Positions 33,850 through 44,667 of a stretch of DNA of 64,000 nt are shown here, one piece after another (position 1 is the stretch's first letter; every line of letters begins with the position of its first letter). The notes beneath the pieces were generated by a model. The model was given only the letters and a program-made list of their open reading frames with translations. It searched no databases and was not told the origin of the DNA. The position numbers and the translations under genes are program-made. This DNA comes from an uncultured Bacteroidales bacterium (GTDB taxonomy: Bacteria; Bacteroidota; Bacteroidia; Bacteroidales; Paludibacteraceae), in contig CALUOH010000028.1 of assembly GCA_944322025.1 (NCBI GenBank), forward strand, positions 24,014 through 88,013, written 5' to 3'.

Positions 33850-34190
33850 GCGGGTCGAATAGAACAGACAGGAGGTATGGGTTCCGCAGGGGCGGGGGCT
33901 CAATCCGCGCAGACGGCAGGGGTGAAAATGGACCGCTGCGCACAAGGATGGCGAGAGGGATATGAGGAAATAATTGAGGGAGTTTGAAAGGGAAAGGGAA
34001 GGGTGGATGGAGGGGGACAGAGGTAAGGTTTTGCAGGGGAAAATGGCTTTGGCGCGAAAATGTCGGGAGAGGATTTGCGGAGCAAAAGCGGCATTTCCGT
34101 AAAAAAGAGGGGTCAAAAAGAGGAGGGATGGGGGACGGGAGCGGATTTTTCGGGCGGAGCGGAGGGCGGCTTATAATGTCAAGCCGGGAC
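33850..34190. other. Purine-rich intergenic tract, no gene
   Basis: About 340 bases where the plus strand is strongly G/A-biased (for example GAGGGAGTTTGAAAGGGAAA near 33975, then GGGAAGGG). The rest of the 770-bp gap (33689-34458) shows no coding frame: AT-rich DNA runs from 34200 to 34400 up to the tsaD terminator. It is not one of the two repeat families. Confidence 0.5.
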
Positions 34191-34402
34191 ATGTAGCTAA
34201 CTGACAGCGGATTAAAGGCCGTACAAAGTACAAGAATAGGAAGAGGGGTTATAAATCAAAATAATTTTACGGAAATATGTTTTATAACATGTCAGAAAAT
34301 TGTGCCGCAATGAAGAAAAAAGGCTTACTTTACAGCGTAGGTCGAACAGACGTATAAGCTTAATCTTTTTTACCTTAAAAAACTAATACTAGAAATTACC
34401 AT

Positions 34403-34434
34403 TGAAAAAGGGCCTTTGTGAAAAGGCCCTTTTT
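34403..34434. terminator. Terminator downstream of tsaD
   Basis: AAAAAGGGCCTTT and AAAAGGCCCTTTTT form a stem with a GTG loop and T-rich sides on both strands, ending the minus-strand tsaD transcript. Confidence 0.88.
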
Positions 34435-34458
34435 GTTTTGCCGTCACGGACGGGAAGT

Positions 34459-35478
<1,020 letters not shown>

Positions 35479-35533
35479 ACAACAATATTTTCCTATCTTA
35501 GTAAAAATAAACAGCAAACCAAGGGGTGCGCCG

Positions 35534-35604
35534 ATTGCGGATTGGCGATTAATCAGTAACTTTGCAAAGGGTAGCCCCGAGCGGAAAGGCGCGCCAATCC
35601 GCAA
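35534..35604. promoter_or_regulatory. Overlapping divergent promoters of tamB (+) and tsaD (-) inside a 13-bp inverted repeat
   Basis: Plus strand: -33 ATTG (35534-35537), N19, -7 TAACTTTG (35557-35564). Minus strand: -33 TTGG (35594-35597), N20, and TACCCTTTG (35565-35573), which has one extra base relative to the consensus. TTGCGGATTGGCG (35535-35547) and its exact complement (35592-35604) flank both. Confidence 0.55.
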
Positions 35605-35645
35605 GAGAGCGTCGCCGCCAACCGTAAAATTGAGGAGTCAAAGGT

Positions 35646-38600
35646 ATAAAAAAAACAGCGAAGATATTGACCATAGTGGCGATAAGTTTAACGTTTCTGT
35701 TCGTCACACCCGTTATCTTGCTAAACAACAGCAAGATACAGAACTATGTGGTCAAGCGGCTGACCGAATGGCTGACGGGGGAACTCGGCACGAGCGTGAA
35801 GATAGGGCATGTGAACATCAGGCTGCCCAACCGCGTGGGCATCGAAAGGCTGTACATAGAAGACCTCAGCGGGGACACGCTGCTGTATGCGGAGGATTTC
35901 TACGCGCACATGCGTCTCAGGCCTCTGCTGAAAGAGGGGCGCATCATCATCAGCAGTGTGAGGCTGCACGACTTTTACGCCAACCTGCGGACAGACACGG
36001 CGGGGGTGAGCAACATGGAGTTCTTCATCGACTACCTGAACATAAAGCCCAATCCCGACCTGCGGCTGCATCTGGAGGTAGAGCATGTCTCACTGGAGAG
36101 AGGCAAGGTGGGCTACCGCGACATGCGCACGCCGAAAGGGAAGGAGGGTGTGTTCAGCCAGGGGGACATGCGCATCTATGACATAGGGGCTGAGCTGGAC
36201 ATTGACTTTGACAAGGGGAATTTCCTGCGGGGGAACATCGGGAAGCTCACACTGCGCGAACAGTCGGGCTTCGCACTCGACCGCATGTCGTTAGGGTTTG
36301 ACCTGTCGGACACAGTGCTGTCAGTCAGCGGTCTTTCGGCTGGTACACCCCGCTCGTGGATAGCGATAGAGAGGGCCACATTGCGTCCGGACAGCGCGTC
36401 GGAGAGGAGCAGGCGGCTGGCACAGTCGGCATGTGACCTGAAAATCAGCGGGAGCAGCCTGTATCTGCCGGACTTCAAGGCGTTTGTGCCGCAGTTTGCC
36501 AACATGAGGGAGAGGCTCACGGTGAGCGGGAGCGTGAACGGGAAGATAAACAACATCAAGGCAGAGGGGATAAGGGTGAGGTACGGCAACGACATCACGT
36601 TCGAGTGCAGCGCGCAGGCATCGGGACTGCCGAAGATAGGAGAGACGTTCTTCTACGGCGACATACGCAGGCTGACATTCAACAGGAGTTCGGTGCAGGA
36701 CATAATAGGCAACCTGAGCGGGCAGCCGTTTGTCCTTCCGGAGGAGACAGAGAGGCTTGGGAGCTGCACCTACAAGGGGAACATATCGGGCTTCATTGGG
36801 AACATGGTGCTGTACGGCAACCTGAATACGGGGATAGGCAACGTCAGCACGGACGTGTCGCTGCAAGCGGACAAGGAGTTCAAACGCCTGCTCATCAACG
36901 GGAAAATCGGCACAGACCGCCTCGCGCTCGGGAGACTGCTGCCGGAGAGCGGACTAGGGGATGCGGCATTCTCCATCACGGCAAAGGTGCAAACGGGGAA
37001 ACAGACGGCATTCAACAGCCTCGCCTCGATAGACATACACCACATATCGTATAACAGCTACCGCTATAAAGGCATCAACATCAGCGGGAAGATAAGCGAC
37101 AAGGATTTCTCCGGAGACATAAGCCTCAAAGACAAGAACGGCAGCCTGCGCTTCAACGGGGCAGTGATGCTCGACAAGAGCTACAAGTACTGCCACTTCA
37201 CCGCCGCCATAGACAGCGTGAACTTCCACAAGCTGCACCTGACGGAGGAATATCCAGAACTCAGGCTCTCACTGAAAATGGACGCGGCGTTTGAGGGCAG
37301 CCAGTGGGACAACCTCAACGGCTCACTGAGTATAGACTCCATAGATATAGAAAACCACGGGGAGCGTTACACCATAGACAGCCTGCACGTCTACTCGCGC
37401 AACAACGGCAACAACCGGGTGGAGATACGCAGCGACCTAATCAACGGCGAGATGCAGGGCATGTACACCGTATCGTCACTCAAAAACAGCCTGCTGTCGA
37501 TAGTGTCGTTGCAGATGCCCATAATCAAGAGCAGCACGGACATAAAAGAGCCGGGAGAGGAGAACGTGTTTTTCTATCACATAGACATTGCACCGACAGA
37601 CAGGCTGACGCACATACTCGACATACCGTGGTCAACAACAGGCCAGACGACCATACACGGCCAGTATGACGACATCAACAACACATTCATTGGACGGATA
37701 TCTGTCCCCCAGCTGAGCAACGGCACAACGGACATAAACAACATAGTGCTCTCAGTGGACAACAGGGAGAAGATAAACCTGACATTCCGCGCAGAGACAA
37801 AGATGAAGAACGACTCGCTGTATGCCGGGCTGAGCATCAACGCGCTGAACGACACGGTGATGGCCGCCATCAGCATAGATAACAGACGCGACAGCAATAT
37901 GCTCAACGGCGAGATTATCACCCGGACAGTGCTGTCGTGCACACAGTCTGACTCCCTGCTTGTGAAGATGTCGATACTGCCGTCCGAACTTATAATCAAA
38001 GACCAGCCGTGGCATATAGACAGGAGTGAAATAGTCAGCGACCTGAAGAATTTCGACATACGCAAGCTGAAGATACACAGCGCAGAGCAGATGATAGCGA
38101 TAGACGGCAAGGCGTCGGCCAACAAGGAGGACAGCATCAGCGTGGAGCTGAACCAGATAAGTCTGGACTACATCAGCGAACTGCTGCCGGAGGAGACAGC
38201 CAAGAGCCTGCATTTCGGCGGCGACGTATCGGGACACGCGTCGGTCAAGGACGTATTCGGCACACCACAACTCACAGCCGACATATACGGCGACCGCTTC
38301 ATGTTCAACAAATCGTACTTCGGGCGGCTGCACGCCACGTCGTATTTCGACAATGAGCTCGGCAGCCTTGTCTTCGGAGGCACAGTAGTCCCCGAAGGAG
38401 AGCAGGACACGTCGGCCGTCATACTGGGAAAGTATTTCTTCGCCAAAGACTCGCTCGACATAGTGGGCAAAGCAACAGGGCTTGACCTGCAATTCCTCAA
38501 CTACTATCTGGCCGGGGTGCTAGACGAGGTGCGCGGCAAGGCCACGGGGAATGTACACATATACGGCATCACGAAGAGCAAGAATGTGGCAGTGGAGACC

Positions 38601-40178
38601 ACGGCGTTCGTGGAAGGAGGAGAGGTGGGCATAGACTTCCTGCAAACAAAATATTTCTTCTCCGACACTATAAAGGTGACCAAAGAGCTGATTTCATTCA
38701 ACGACATATCCTTGACCGACACGGAGGGCAACCACGGGACGCTCAACGGACGGATAGAGCACTCGTATTTCCGTGACATGTCATACAATATCGACATCTC
38801 CATGGACAATATGCTCGTGCTCAACACGGACAAAAAGAAGAGCGAAAGTTTCTACGGCAGGGCATACGCCACAGGAAGCGTGAATATATCAGGCAATGAA
38901 CAAGGGACAAACATAAGTTGCAGGGCGACTACCAACAGAAATACCAAGGTGGTAATCCCAATGGACCAATACAGCGCGGCAGACAACTCATTCATCACGT
39001 TCATATCACCCGATGACGACGAGACAGAAGAGATAGCGGCCATCGCAAAGCCGAAGTCCAACCTCATGCTCGACCTCATGCTGGACGTGACCCCGGAAGC
39101 CGAGATACAGCTGAACATCAACTCAAAATCGGGCGACATGATAAGAGCGACGGGCGGAGGCAGCATAAGAATTGCCTTCGACGTGAACAGCTCAGACCTG
39201 AAAATGTACGGCACGTACAACATTGAGCAGGGGATGTATCTGTTCAATTTCCAGAACGCCATACGCAAATATTTTAACGTGCAGGAGGGAAGCTCACTCT
39301 CATGGGCGGGCGACCCGCTTTCCGCAGACATAAACATCAACGCATATTACCAGTTGACCGCCTCACTGTCAGACCTCATGCAGCCGGAGGAACTTGTCAA
39401 CGTCAGCCGAACAAGCGTGCCGATACAGTGCGTGCTTAACCTGACCGGCAGTCTGACACAGCCAAACATCAAGTTCGACCTCAATCTGCCAAACTCGGAC
39501 GAGGAGCTGAACCGCCTGCTGAAAAACAAGGTCAACACGACAGAGCTGATGAACCGCCAGATAATCAGCCTCCTGATATTGGGCAAGTTTACAGACCAAG
39601 AGTCGACCAACACGGCATCGATAATCAATCAGAACGAATTGTACTCGGTAGTATCGTCCACACTCTCATCACAGCTGAACAACTGGGCATCGCAGATGTT
39701 CACGAACTGGAACTTCGGACTTAATTTCCGCACGACAGGCGAAGGGCAGGACAGGACAAACGAATATGAGTTCAATTTTCTCTATACGCCAAACGACCGT
39801 ATAGTATTGAACGGCAATGTCGGATACCGCGATGATGTACTGTCCAGTTCTAAATTCATAGGTGACTTTGACTTTGAATATAAGCTCGTACGTTCGGGCA
39901 AACTGAGTGCTAAGGCATACACGCACACAAACGACTATCGCGAGTTTAAGAAATCGCTCACTACACAAGGCATAGGTCTTGTATTCCGCGAAAGCTTTAA
40001 CTCATTGCCAGAACTATGGCAAGAATGGAAACAACAATATGAACGGAGTAAAATCAACCGTGAGAAGAGAAAGATAGAGAAGGAGAAGAAACAGGCTATC
40101 AAAAAGGAGCAGAAACAGGCACGAAAGGACGAACGCAGAAAAGCAAGGGAAGCCAAACGTGAAGAGAAACGGAAATAA
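35646..40178 (+). CDS. TamB-like translocation/assembly module protein (AsmA/DUF490 family)
   Basis: TamB-type proteins bridge inner and outer membrane for phospholipid or protein transport. The ~1510-residue protein has an N-terminal anchor (ILTIVAISLTFLFVTPVIL), long repetitive beta-strand body, a DUF490/TamB C-terminal domain (including INQNELYSVVSSTLSSQLNNW), and a highly charged Lys/Glu/Arg tail of about 45 residues. The start is unusual: the best N-terminus, KKTAKILTIV, would begin at ATA 35646 with GGAG eight bases upstream. The first standard start codon in frame is TTG at 35667, and the frame is closed by a stop at 35631. It is one of the largest genes here and stands alone. Confidence 0.9.
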   Translation: MKKTAKILTIVAISLTFLFVTPVILLNNSKIQNYVVKRLTEWLTGELGTSVKIGHVNIRLPNRVGIERLYIEDLSGDTLLYAEDFYAHMRLRPLLKEGRIIISSVRLHDFYANLRTDTAGVSNMEFFIDYLNIKPNPDLRLHLEVEHVSLERGKVGYRDMRTPKGKEGVFSQGDMRIYDIGAELDIDFDKGNFLRGNIGKLTLREQSGFALDRMSLGFDLSDTVLSVSGLSAGTPRSWIAIERATLRPDSASERSRRLAQSACDLKISGSSLYLPDFKAFVPQFANMRERLTVSGSVNGKINNIKAEGIRVRYGNDITFECSAQASGLPKIGETFFYGDIRRLTFNRSSVQDIIGNLSGQPFVLPEETERLGSCTYKGNISGFIGNMVLYGNLNTGIGNVSTDVSLQADKEFKRLLINGKIGTDRLALGRLLPESGLGDAAFSITAKVQTGKQTAFNSLASIDIHHISYNSYRYKGINISGKISDKDFSGDISLKDKNGSLRFNGAVMLDKSYKYCHFTAAIDSVNFHKLHLTEEYPELRLSLKMDAAFEGSQWDNLNGSLSIDSIDIENHGERYTIDSLHVYSRNNGNNRVEIRSDLINGEMQGMYTVSSLKNSLLSIVSLQMPIIKSSTDIKEPGEENVFFYHIDIAPTDRLTHILDIPWSTTGQTTIHGQYDDINNTFIGRISVPQLSNGTTDINNIVLSVDNREKINLTFRAETKMKNDSLYAGLSINALNDTVMAAISIDNRRDSNMLNGEIITRTVLSCTQSDSLLVKMSILPSELIIKDQPWHIDRSEIVSDLKNFDIRKLKIHSAEQMIAIDGKASANKEDSISVELNQISLDYISELLPEETAKSLHFGGDVSGHASVKDVFGTPQLTADIYGDRFMFNKSYFGRLHATSYFDNELGSLVFGGTVVPEGEQDTSAVILGKYFFAKDSLDIVGKATGLDLQFLNYYLAGVLDEVRGKATGNVHIYGITKSKNVAVETTAFVEGGEVGIDFLQTKYFFSDTIKVTKELISFNDISLTDTEGNHGTLNGRIEHSYFRDMSYNIDISMDNMLVLNTDKKKSESFYGRAYATGSVNISGNEQGTNISCRATTNRNTKVVIPMDQYSAADNSFITFISPDDDETEEIAAIAKPKSNLMLDLMLDVTPEAEIQLNINSKSGDMIRATGGGSIRIAFDVNSSDLKMYGTYNIEQGMYLFNFQNAIRKYFNVQEGSSLSWAGDPLSADININAYYQLTASLSDLMQPEELVNVSRTSVPIQCVLNLTGSLTQPNIKFDLNLPNSDEELNRLLKNKVNTTELMNRQIISLLILGKFTDQESTNTASIINQNELYSVVSSTLSSQLNNWASQMFTNWNFGLNFRTTGEGQDRTNEYEFNFLYTPNDRIVLNGNVGYRDDVLSSSKFIGDFDFEYKLVRSGKLSAKAYTHTNDYREFKKSLTTQGIGLVFRESFNSLPELWQEWKQQYERSKINREKRKIEKEKKQAIKKEQKQARKDERRKAREAKREEKRK

Positions 40179-40189
40179 CGCTATCGCCG

Positions 40190-40477
40190 TCAGCGAAAAC
40201 GTATGGACTTAACAATGTCTTTGCCCAAGCGCATATTGAGCTTATTGACAAGGAGTGTTTTCTGCATGTACAGGTCATTGCGCAGTACGGATGAGAGTAT
40301 GCGTACAGAAAGTTCGCCATTCCTGAACACGGCATCGGACGAATATTGCGCTACGTGCCCGCCAAGCATATTGCTCCATTCGCGGCATACATCCATAGCC
40401 ACAAGGCCGCGATTAAGCGGCTCACTAAGCGAGGCACGCAGGAAGTCAGAGAGTTTCAGAACTTTTCTCGCACGCAT
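40190..40477 (-). CDS. DUF721/DciA-like protein
   Basis: The 95-residue basic protein from the ATG at 40477 (MRARKVLKLSDFLRASLSEP) has the DUF721 pattern of a helical N-terminus followed by 'VCREWSNMLGGHVAQYS' and 'ELSVRILSSVLRNDLYMQKTLLVNKLN'. DUF721 proteins are relatives of DciA, a helicase-loading factor, but an RNA role has also been suggested. It converges on tamB with only 11 bases between the stops. A good promoter lies upstream. Confidence 0.82.
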   Translation of the reverse strand: MRARKVLKLSDFLRASLSEPLNRGLVAMDVCREWSNMLGGHVAQYSSDAVFRNGELSVRILSSVLRNDLYMQKTLLVNKLNMRLGKDIVKSIRFR

Positions 40478-40500
40478 ATACTGAATGTTGATTATGGACG

Positions 40501-40532
40501 CGAAGTTAGTAAAAGATTGTAATATAAACAAA
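40501..40532 (-). promoter_or_regulatory. Promoter of the DUF721 gene
   Basis: On the minus strand, -33 TTTG and -7 TAACTTCG with a 20-base spacer, 24 bases upstream of the ATG at 40477. Confidence 0.6.
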
Positions 40533-40637
40533 GACGACACGGGCTGTTTTTCCACAGGACGTAGGATTACCGGACATGCGGAGAGGCTCAAAGAGGAAGT
40601 AATAGAATAACAAAATAACCAATAAACAACAGCATAT

Positions 40638-41108
40638 ATGAACTACAATCCTGAATTCATGAAGCGGGCAATAGAATTGTCCATTCAGAACATAAATGCA
40701 GGCGGAGGCCCATTCGCCGCTGTCATAGTCAAAGACGGAGAAATAATAGCGGAATGCGGGAACAGCGTCACACTAACAAACGACCCCACCGCCCACGCTG
40801 AAATCAACGCCATACGTAGCGCATGCCGTAAGCTCGGAACATTCGACCTCTCGGGGTGCGACATATACTCATCATGCGAACCATGCCCCATGTGCCTAAG
40901 TGCCATCTATTGGGCACACATAGGACATCTATACTACGGCAACTCGAAGCATGATGCGGCGAAAATAGGGTTCAACGACTCATTCATATACAACGAAATC
41001 AAACTTAAACCTGACCGCAGACGGCTACTTTCCCAGCAGGTAATGGCATACGATGCCATCCGCGCATTTGAAATCTGGGAAAAGAAAGAGGACAAAATCG
41101 AATATTGA
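40638..41108 (+). CDS. Guanine deaminase / nucleoside deaminase (GuaD-like, CDA fold)
   Basis: The 156-residue cytidine-deaminase-fold protein has zinc ligands H53 and the catalytic Glu55 in HAEI, and C83/C86 in PCPMC. It closely follows the B. subtilis GuaD pattern: GPFAAVIVKDGEII at the start, DPTAHAEINAIR, SSCEPCPMCLSAIYWA and GFNDSFIYNEI. It probably converts guanine to xanthine. tRNA adenosine deaminase (TadA) is the alternative, but the C-terminal region fits GuaD better. A hairpin follows the stop. Confidence 0.88.
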   Translation: MNYNPEFMKRAIELSIQNINAGGGPFAAVIVKDGEIIAECGNSVTLTNDPTAHAEINAIRSACRKLGTFDLSGCDIYSSCEPCPMCLSAIYWAHIGHLYYGNSKHDAAKIGFNDSFIYNEIKLKPDRRRLLSQQVMAYDAIRAFEIWEKKEDKIEY

Positions 41109-41125
41109 AAGGTGCATGCTCTGTT

Positions 41126-41152
41126 TGCCGGTCATACAATGTGTGACCGGCA
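41126..41152 (+). other. Hairpin after the guanine deaminase gene
   Basis: TGCCGGTCA pairs perfectly with TGACCGGCA, with two extra pairs and a G-U inside. No T-run follows, so it may protect the 3' end after termination at 41312-41347. Confidence 0.5.
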
Positions 41153-41166
41153 GACTGAATATTACC

Positions 41167-41245
41167 GAAACCTCTGCAAAAGTTCGTTTTTCACCACATA
41201 ACATTTTGATGTTCAGCAACGCGTTTTTAGTTTTGCAGAGGTCTC
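41167..41245. mobile_element. Small inverted-repeat element with IS5-type ends (candidate MITE)
   Basis: GAAACCTCTGCAAAA (41167-41181) and the complement of GAGACCTCTGCAAAA (41231-41245) are 14/15 identical terminal repeats around 49 bases without coding capacity. I recall IS1126 (IS5 group) of Porphyromonas having similar GAGACC(T)TTGCA-like ends, from memory only. No clear target duplication is seen. Confidence 0.5.
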
Positions 41246-41311
41246 ACGTCATGGCAAACAAAACTAGGCATATTTCGTTTATGTCCATAAACATCACATT
41301 GCCATATAATC

Positions 41312-41347
41312 AAAAAGGCCGCCATACCAGCAGTATAGCGACCTTTT
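41312..41347. terminator. Bidirectional terminator between guanine deaminase and rplQ
   Basis: AAAAAGG-CCGCC-ATAC pairs with GTAT-AGCG-ACCTTTTT around a CAGCA loop. It closes the plus-strand deaminase transcript and the alpha operon from the other side. Confidence 0.75.
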
Positions 41348-41375
41348 TCTCTTATCCTTAAAAAAGATTCATTCC

Positions 41376-41855
41376 TTACTCAGCAACCTCAGCATTAGCA
41401 GGTTCTTCTGCCACAGGTGCAGCTGCGGGAGCAGCACTCTTCCTACTACGACGTGTGCGAGTGGTTTTCTTAGCTGCTTTCTCGACAAGCATGTTCTCGT
41501 TGTAATCAACAAGCTCTATTATACACATCTCAGCAGCATCACCCTGACGGAAACCCGTACGAAGTATACGGGTGTAACCACCAGGACGGTTTGCTATCTT
41601 CTGAGATATCTCACGGAACAGCTCGGTTACAGCCTCCTTATTGCGGAGTTTCTGGAAAACAAGACGACGCGAGTGTGTAGTGTCCATCTTAGATTTCGTA
41701 AGCAACGGCTCGATATAACGTTTCAGAGCCTTAGCTTTCGCGGTTGTAGTGGATATCCGCTTGTGCATAATCAGCGAAGTCGCCATATTTGACAACATTG
41801 CCGCACGGTGAGATGCGGTACGCCCCAAATGATTGAAATTCTTATTGTGTCTCAT
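41376..41855 (-). CDS. rplQ: 50S ribosomal protein L17
   Basis: The 159-residue protein starts [21 protein letters not shown] Lys/Arg-rich stretch and then an Ala/Glu-rich tail of about 25 residues extend it beyond the E. coli length, as usual in Bacteroidetes. Last gene of the alpha operon, 5 bases after rpoA. Confidence 0.97.
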   Translation of the reverse strand: MRHNKNFNHLGRTASHRAAMLSNMATSLIMHKRISTTTAKAKALKRYIEPLLTKSKMDTTHSRRLVFQKLRNKEAVTELFREISQKIANRPGGYTRILRTGFRQGDAAEMCIIELVDYNENMLVEKAAKKTTRTRRSRKSAAPAAAPVAEEPANAEVAE

Positions 41856-41860
41856 TTGTT

Positions 41861-42853
41861 TTATTCTTTATCTAATTTATACTTTGACAAATCCATGCCG
41901 AACGACAAGTTCAGGCTTGCCAATTTGTCATCGAGTTCTGTAAGTGATTTCTTACCGAAATTGCGGAACTTAAGAAGTTCTGCCCTGTTAATTTTACAGA
42001 GGTCGCCAAGCGTCTCCACGTCAGCTGCTTTAAGGCAATTAAGAGCACGAACAGAGAGATCCAAATCTGTCAGTTTGCTTTTAAGCAACTGGCGCATGTG
42101 AAGTATCTCCTCATTAAACTCCTCTCCACCCTTTCCGTCATTAAGCTCAATCGCTATACGCTCATCAGAGAAGAGCATAAAGTGATGAATAAGTATACGG
42201 GCAGCCTCTTTAAGAGCCTCTTTAGGGTGAATAGAACCATCAGTCGTTATTTCGATGATAAGGTTCTCATAGTCAGTCTTCTGCTCTACGCGGAAAGGCT
42301 CTGCAACATACTTGACATTACGTATCGGAGTATATATTGCATCGATAGGTATGACTCCTATTTCGGGTGCAACCATCCTATTCTCATCGGCGGGAAGATA
42401 ACCACGCCCATGAGTAATGGTCAGCTCCATGTTTATAGTTGCAGAAGCATCCATGCGACAAATTACCAAATCCGGATTGAGAACCTCAAAGCCTGTCATG
42501 AATTTGTCAAAATCACCTGCCTTCAACTCTTCAACGCCAGAAATACTGATGCTGAAAGTCTCGCCCTCAGTTTCTTCCACAGTTTTTTTCAGACGAACCT
42601 GTTTCAGGTTAAGGATAATATTTGTCACATCATCAATAACACCCGGAATTGTGGCAAACTCATGTTCCACACCGTCTATTTTGATGCAGGATATTGCATA
42701 ACCTTCAAGAGAAGAAAGGAGAATACGGCGCAAAGCATTACCTATTGTAATACCGAAACCAGGCTCAAGCGGACGAAATCCAAATTTACCGAAGAAATCG
42801 TTCGCTTCCAACATGATTACCTTATCTGGCTTCTGAAATGCTAATATTGCCAT
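41861..42853 (-). CDS. rpoA: DNA-directed RNA polymerase alpha subunit
   Basis: The 330-residue protein has the alpha-NTD ([17 protein letters not shown] dimerisation region) and the alpha-CTD with helix-hairpin-helix ([17 protein letters not shown], then [19 protein letters not shown]). Sits between rpsD and rplQ, the conserved order. Confidence 0.98.
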   Translation of the reverse strand: MAILAFQKPDKVIMLEANDFFGKFGFRPLEPGFGITIGNALRRILLSSLEGYAISCIKIDGVEHEFATIPGVIDDVTNIILNLKQVRLKKTVEETEGETFSISISGVEELKAGDFDKFMTGFEVLNPDLVICRMDASATINMELTITHGRGYLPADENRMVAPEIGVIPIDAIYTPIRNVKYVAEPFRVEQKTDYENLIIEITTDGSIHPKEALKEAARILIHHFMLFSDERIAIELNDGKGGEEFNEEILHMRQLLKSKLTDLDLSVRALNCLKAADVETLGDLCKINRAELLKFRNFGKKSLTELDDKLASLNLSFGMDLSKYKLDKE

Positions 42854-42863
42854 AATTCACTTA

Positions 42864-43469
42864 TTATTTAGAGTACAACTCAACGATTAACTGCTCTCTG
42901 ATGTTTTCCGGAATATCTGCACGCTCCGGCCTATGAAGGAACTTGCCTGACATTGTCTTGTCATCCCATTCCAGCCATGGGTATTTGCTGTGGTTGAAGC
43001 CGTTCAAGGCCTCATTTATTACCTGCATTGATTTATCCTTTTCACGCACAGCCACAATCTGTCCCTGTTTCAGAGAATACGAAGGTATATTAACCACAGA
43101 ACCATCAACAGTGATATGCTTGTGCGAGACCAACTGACGCGCAGCAGCACGTGTCGGAGCTATGCCGAGACGATAAACCACATTGTCAAGACGAGATTCC
43201 AGCATTTGGAGCAATATCTCACCAGTGATACCTTTCTTAGACTGCGCCTTGGCGAACATGTTGCGGAACTGTCTTTCAAGGACACCATATGTATATTTGG
43301 CTTTCTGTTTCTCATTGAGCTGAACACCATATTCCGACGGTTTGCGCTTACGTGCGTTACCGTGCTGTCCCGGAGCATAGTTTCTGCGCGCTTGTGCCTT
43401 ATCAGGCCCGAAAATAGGTTCGCCAAATCTGCGTGCTATTTTTGATTTTGGTCCAGTATATCTTGCCAT
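42864..43469 (-). CDS. rpsD: 30S ribosomal protein S4
   Basis: The 201-residue protein starts [20 protein letters not shown] and has the S4 RNA-binding domain ([20 protein letters not shown]). No zinc-binding Cys cluster is present (C- type). S4 nucleates 16S assembly and represses the alpha operon in E. coli. Confidence 0.98.
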   Translation of the reverse strand: MARYTGPKSKIARRFGEPIFGPDKAQARRNYAPGQHGNARKRKPSEYGVQLNEKQKAKYTYGVLERQFRNMFAKAQSKKGITGEILLQMLESRLDNVVYRLGIAPTRAAARQLVSHKHITVDGSVVNIPSYSLKQGQIVAVREKDKSMQVINEALNGFNHSKYPWLEWDDKTMSGKFLHRPERADIPENIREQLIVELYSK

Positions 43470-43493
43470 TGTCTTATAAATTTACATGTGTTA

Positions 43494-43883
43494 TTATACT
43501 CTTCTTCGTTTAGCAGGACGACATCCATTATGCGGCAGCGGAGTGACATCTATTATTTCCGTCACTTCTATGCCAGCTCCATGTACTGTACGAATAGCAG
43601 ACTCCCGGCCGTTTCCAGGACCTTTTACATATGCCTTCACCTTTCTCAGCCCGAGATCAAAAGCTACCTTAGCGCAATCCTGCGCTGCCATCTGCGCAGC
43701 ATAGGGAGTATTCTTCTTAGATCCGCGGAAACCCATTTTTCCAGCAGAAGACCAAGATATCACCTGACCTTCGCTATTGGCGATGGTTACTATGATATTA
43801 TTAAACGATGAGTGGACATGAAGCTGTCCTACTCCATCAACTTTAACTACCCTTTTCTTGGTTGTTACTGTTTTCTTTGCCAT
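43494..43883 (-). CDS. rpsK: 30S ribosomal protein S11
   Basis: The 129-residue product contains [20 protein letters not shown] and the C-terminal [18 protein letters not shown], hallmarks of S11, which binds the 30S platform. It lies between rpsM and rpsD. Confidence 0.98.
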   Translation of the reverse strand: MAKKTVTTKKRVVKVDGVGQLHVHSSFNNIIVTIANSEGQVISWSSAGKMGFRGSKKNTPYAAQMAAQDCAKVAFDLGLRKVKAYVKGPGNGRESAIRTVHGAGIEVTEIIDVTPLPHNGCRPAKRRRV

Positions 43884-43910
43884 TTCAACTTCTAAATTTT
43901 AAGCCGTTAG

Positions 43911-44291
43911 TTACTTGGTCGCCTTTTTCTTATTAGCAACTGTTTTCTTTTTACCTTTACGTGTACGCGCATTGTTCTTAGTGCTCTGTCCACGCAATGG
44001 CAAACCGAGACGATGACGTATCCCCCTGTAACAACCAATATCCATCAATCGCTTGATGTTCAACTGAATTTCAGAGCGAAGATCTCCTTCAACCTTATAT
44101 TTTGCTCCGATAATTTCACGGATTCTAGCAGCCTCATCATCTGTCCAATCTTGAACTTTTGTGTCCAAATTAACACCGGCCTCCGCTAAAATCTTGCGTG
44201 CACTACTGCGACCTATTCCGTAGATATAAGTCAATCCAACTTCCCCACGTTTGTTTTGGGGCAAATCTACTCCAACGATTCTTATAGCCAT
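43911..44291 (-). CDS. rpsM: 30S ribosomal protein S13
   Basis: The 126-residue protein starts [20 protein letters not shown] and has the [23 protein letters not shown] block near the C-terminus that contacts the A-site finger and P-site tRNA. It follows rpmJ in the conserved alpha-operon order. Confidence 0.98.
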   Translation of the reverse strand: MAIRIVGVDLPQNKRGEVGLTYIYGIGRSSARKILAEAGVNLDTKVQDWTDDEAARIREIIGAKYKVEGDLRSEIQLNIKRLMDIGCYRGIRHRLGLPLRGQSTKNNARTRKGKKKTVANKKKATK

Positions 44292-44307
44292 AAACTAAAT
44301 TTTAAAA

Positions 44308-44424
44308 TTAACCCTGACGCATCTTGCACTTAGGGTCTTTCTTGTTAATAACATACAAACGCCCCTTCCTGCGGACAATCTTGCAGTCGGGAGTACGCTT
44401 TTTAATAGAAGCTCTTACTTTCAT
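44308..44424 (-). CDS. rpmJ: 50S ribosomal protein L36
   Basis: A 38-residue protein beginning [20 protein letters not shown]. The zinc-ribbon ligands C14 and C33 remain visible, with V17 and R36 at the other two positions, so this is a diverged zinc-ligand set. It lies between infA and rpsM, the usual place, and is too short to be called by length alone. Confidence 0.95.
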   Translation of the reverse strand: MKVRASIKKRTPDCKIVRRKGRLYVINKKDPKCKMRQG

Positions 44425-44445
44425 AACATTATAATAATAGAAAAT

Positions 44446-44664
44446 TTACTTGTATCTAAATGAGATACGCCCCTTAGTCAAGTCATAAGGAGACATTTCA
44501 ACCTTTACCTTGTCGCCAGGCAATATACGTATGTAGTGCATCCGCATCTTACCCGATATGTGAGCCGTTATCTCATGCCCGTTCTCCAATTCAACACGGA
44601 ACATTGCATTCGACAATGCCTCAACTATCGTTCCATCCTGTTCTATAGCAGCTTGTTTAGCCAT
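44446..44664 (-). CDS. infA: Translation initiation factor IF-1
   Basis: The 72-residue OB-fold protein starts [20 protein letters not shown] and contains [20 protein letters not shown]. It binds the A site during initiation. Three bases separate it from map. Confidence 0.97.
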   Translation of the reverse strand: MAKQAAIEQDGTIVEALSNAMFRVELENGHEITAHISGKMRMHYIRILPGDKVKVEMSPYDLTKGRISFRYK

Positions 44665-44667
44665 AAA

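Noticed and set aside
34202..34402. Candidate small RNA between the purine tract and the tsaD terminator
   Set aside because: No promoter matching the consensus on the plus strand was found. The terminator is accounted for by tsaD.
41100..41375. Riboswitch or structured RNA after guanine deaminase
   Set aside because: Hairpin, small inverted-repeat element and terminator are separate and explain the structure; no gene follows on that strand.
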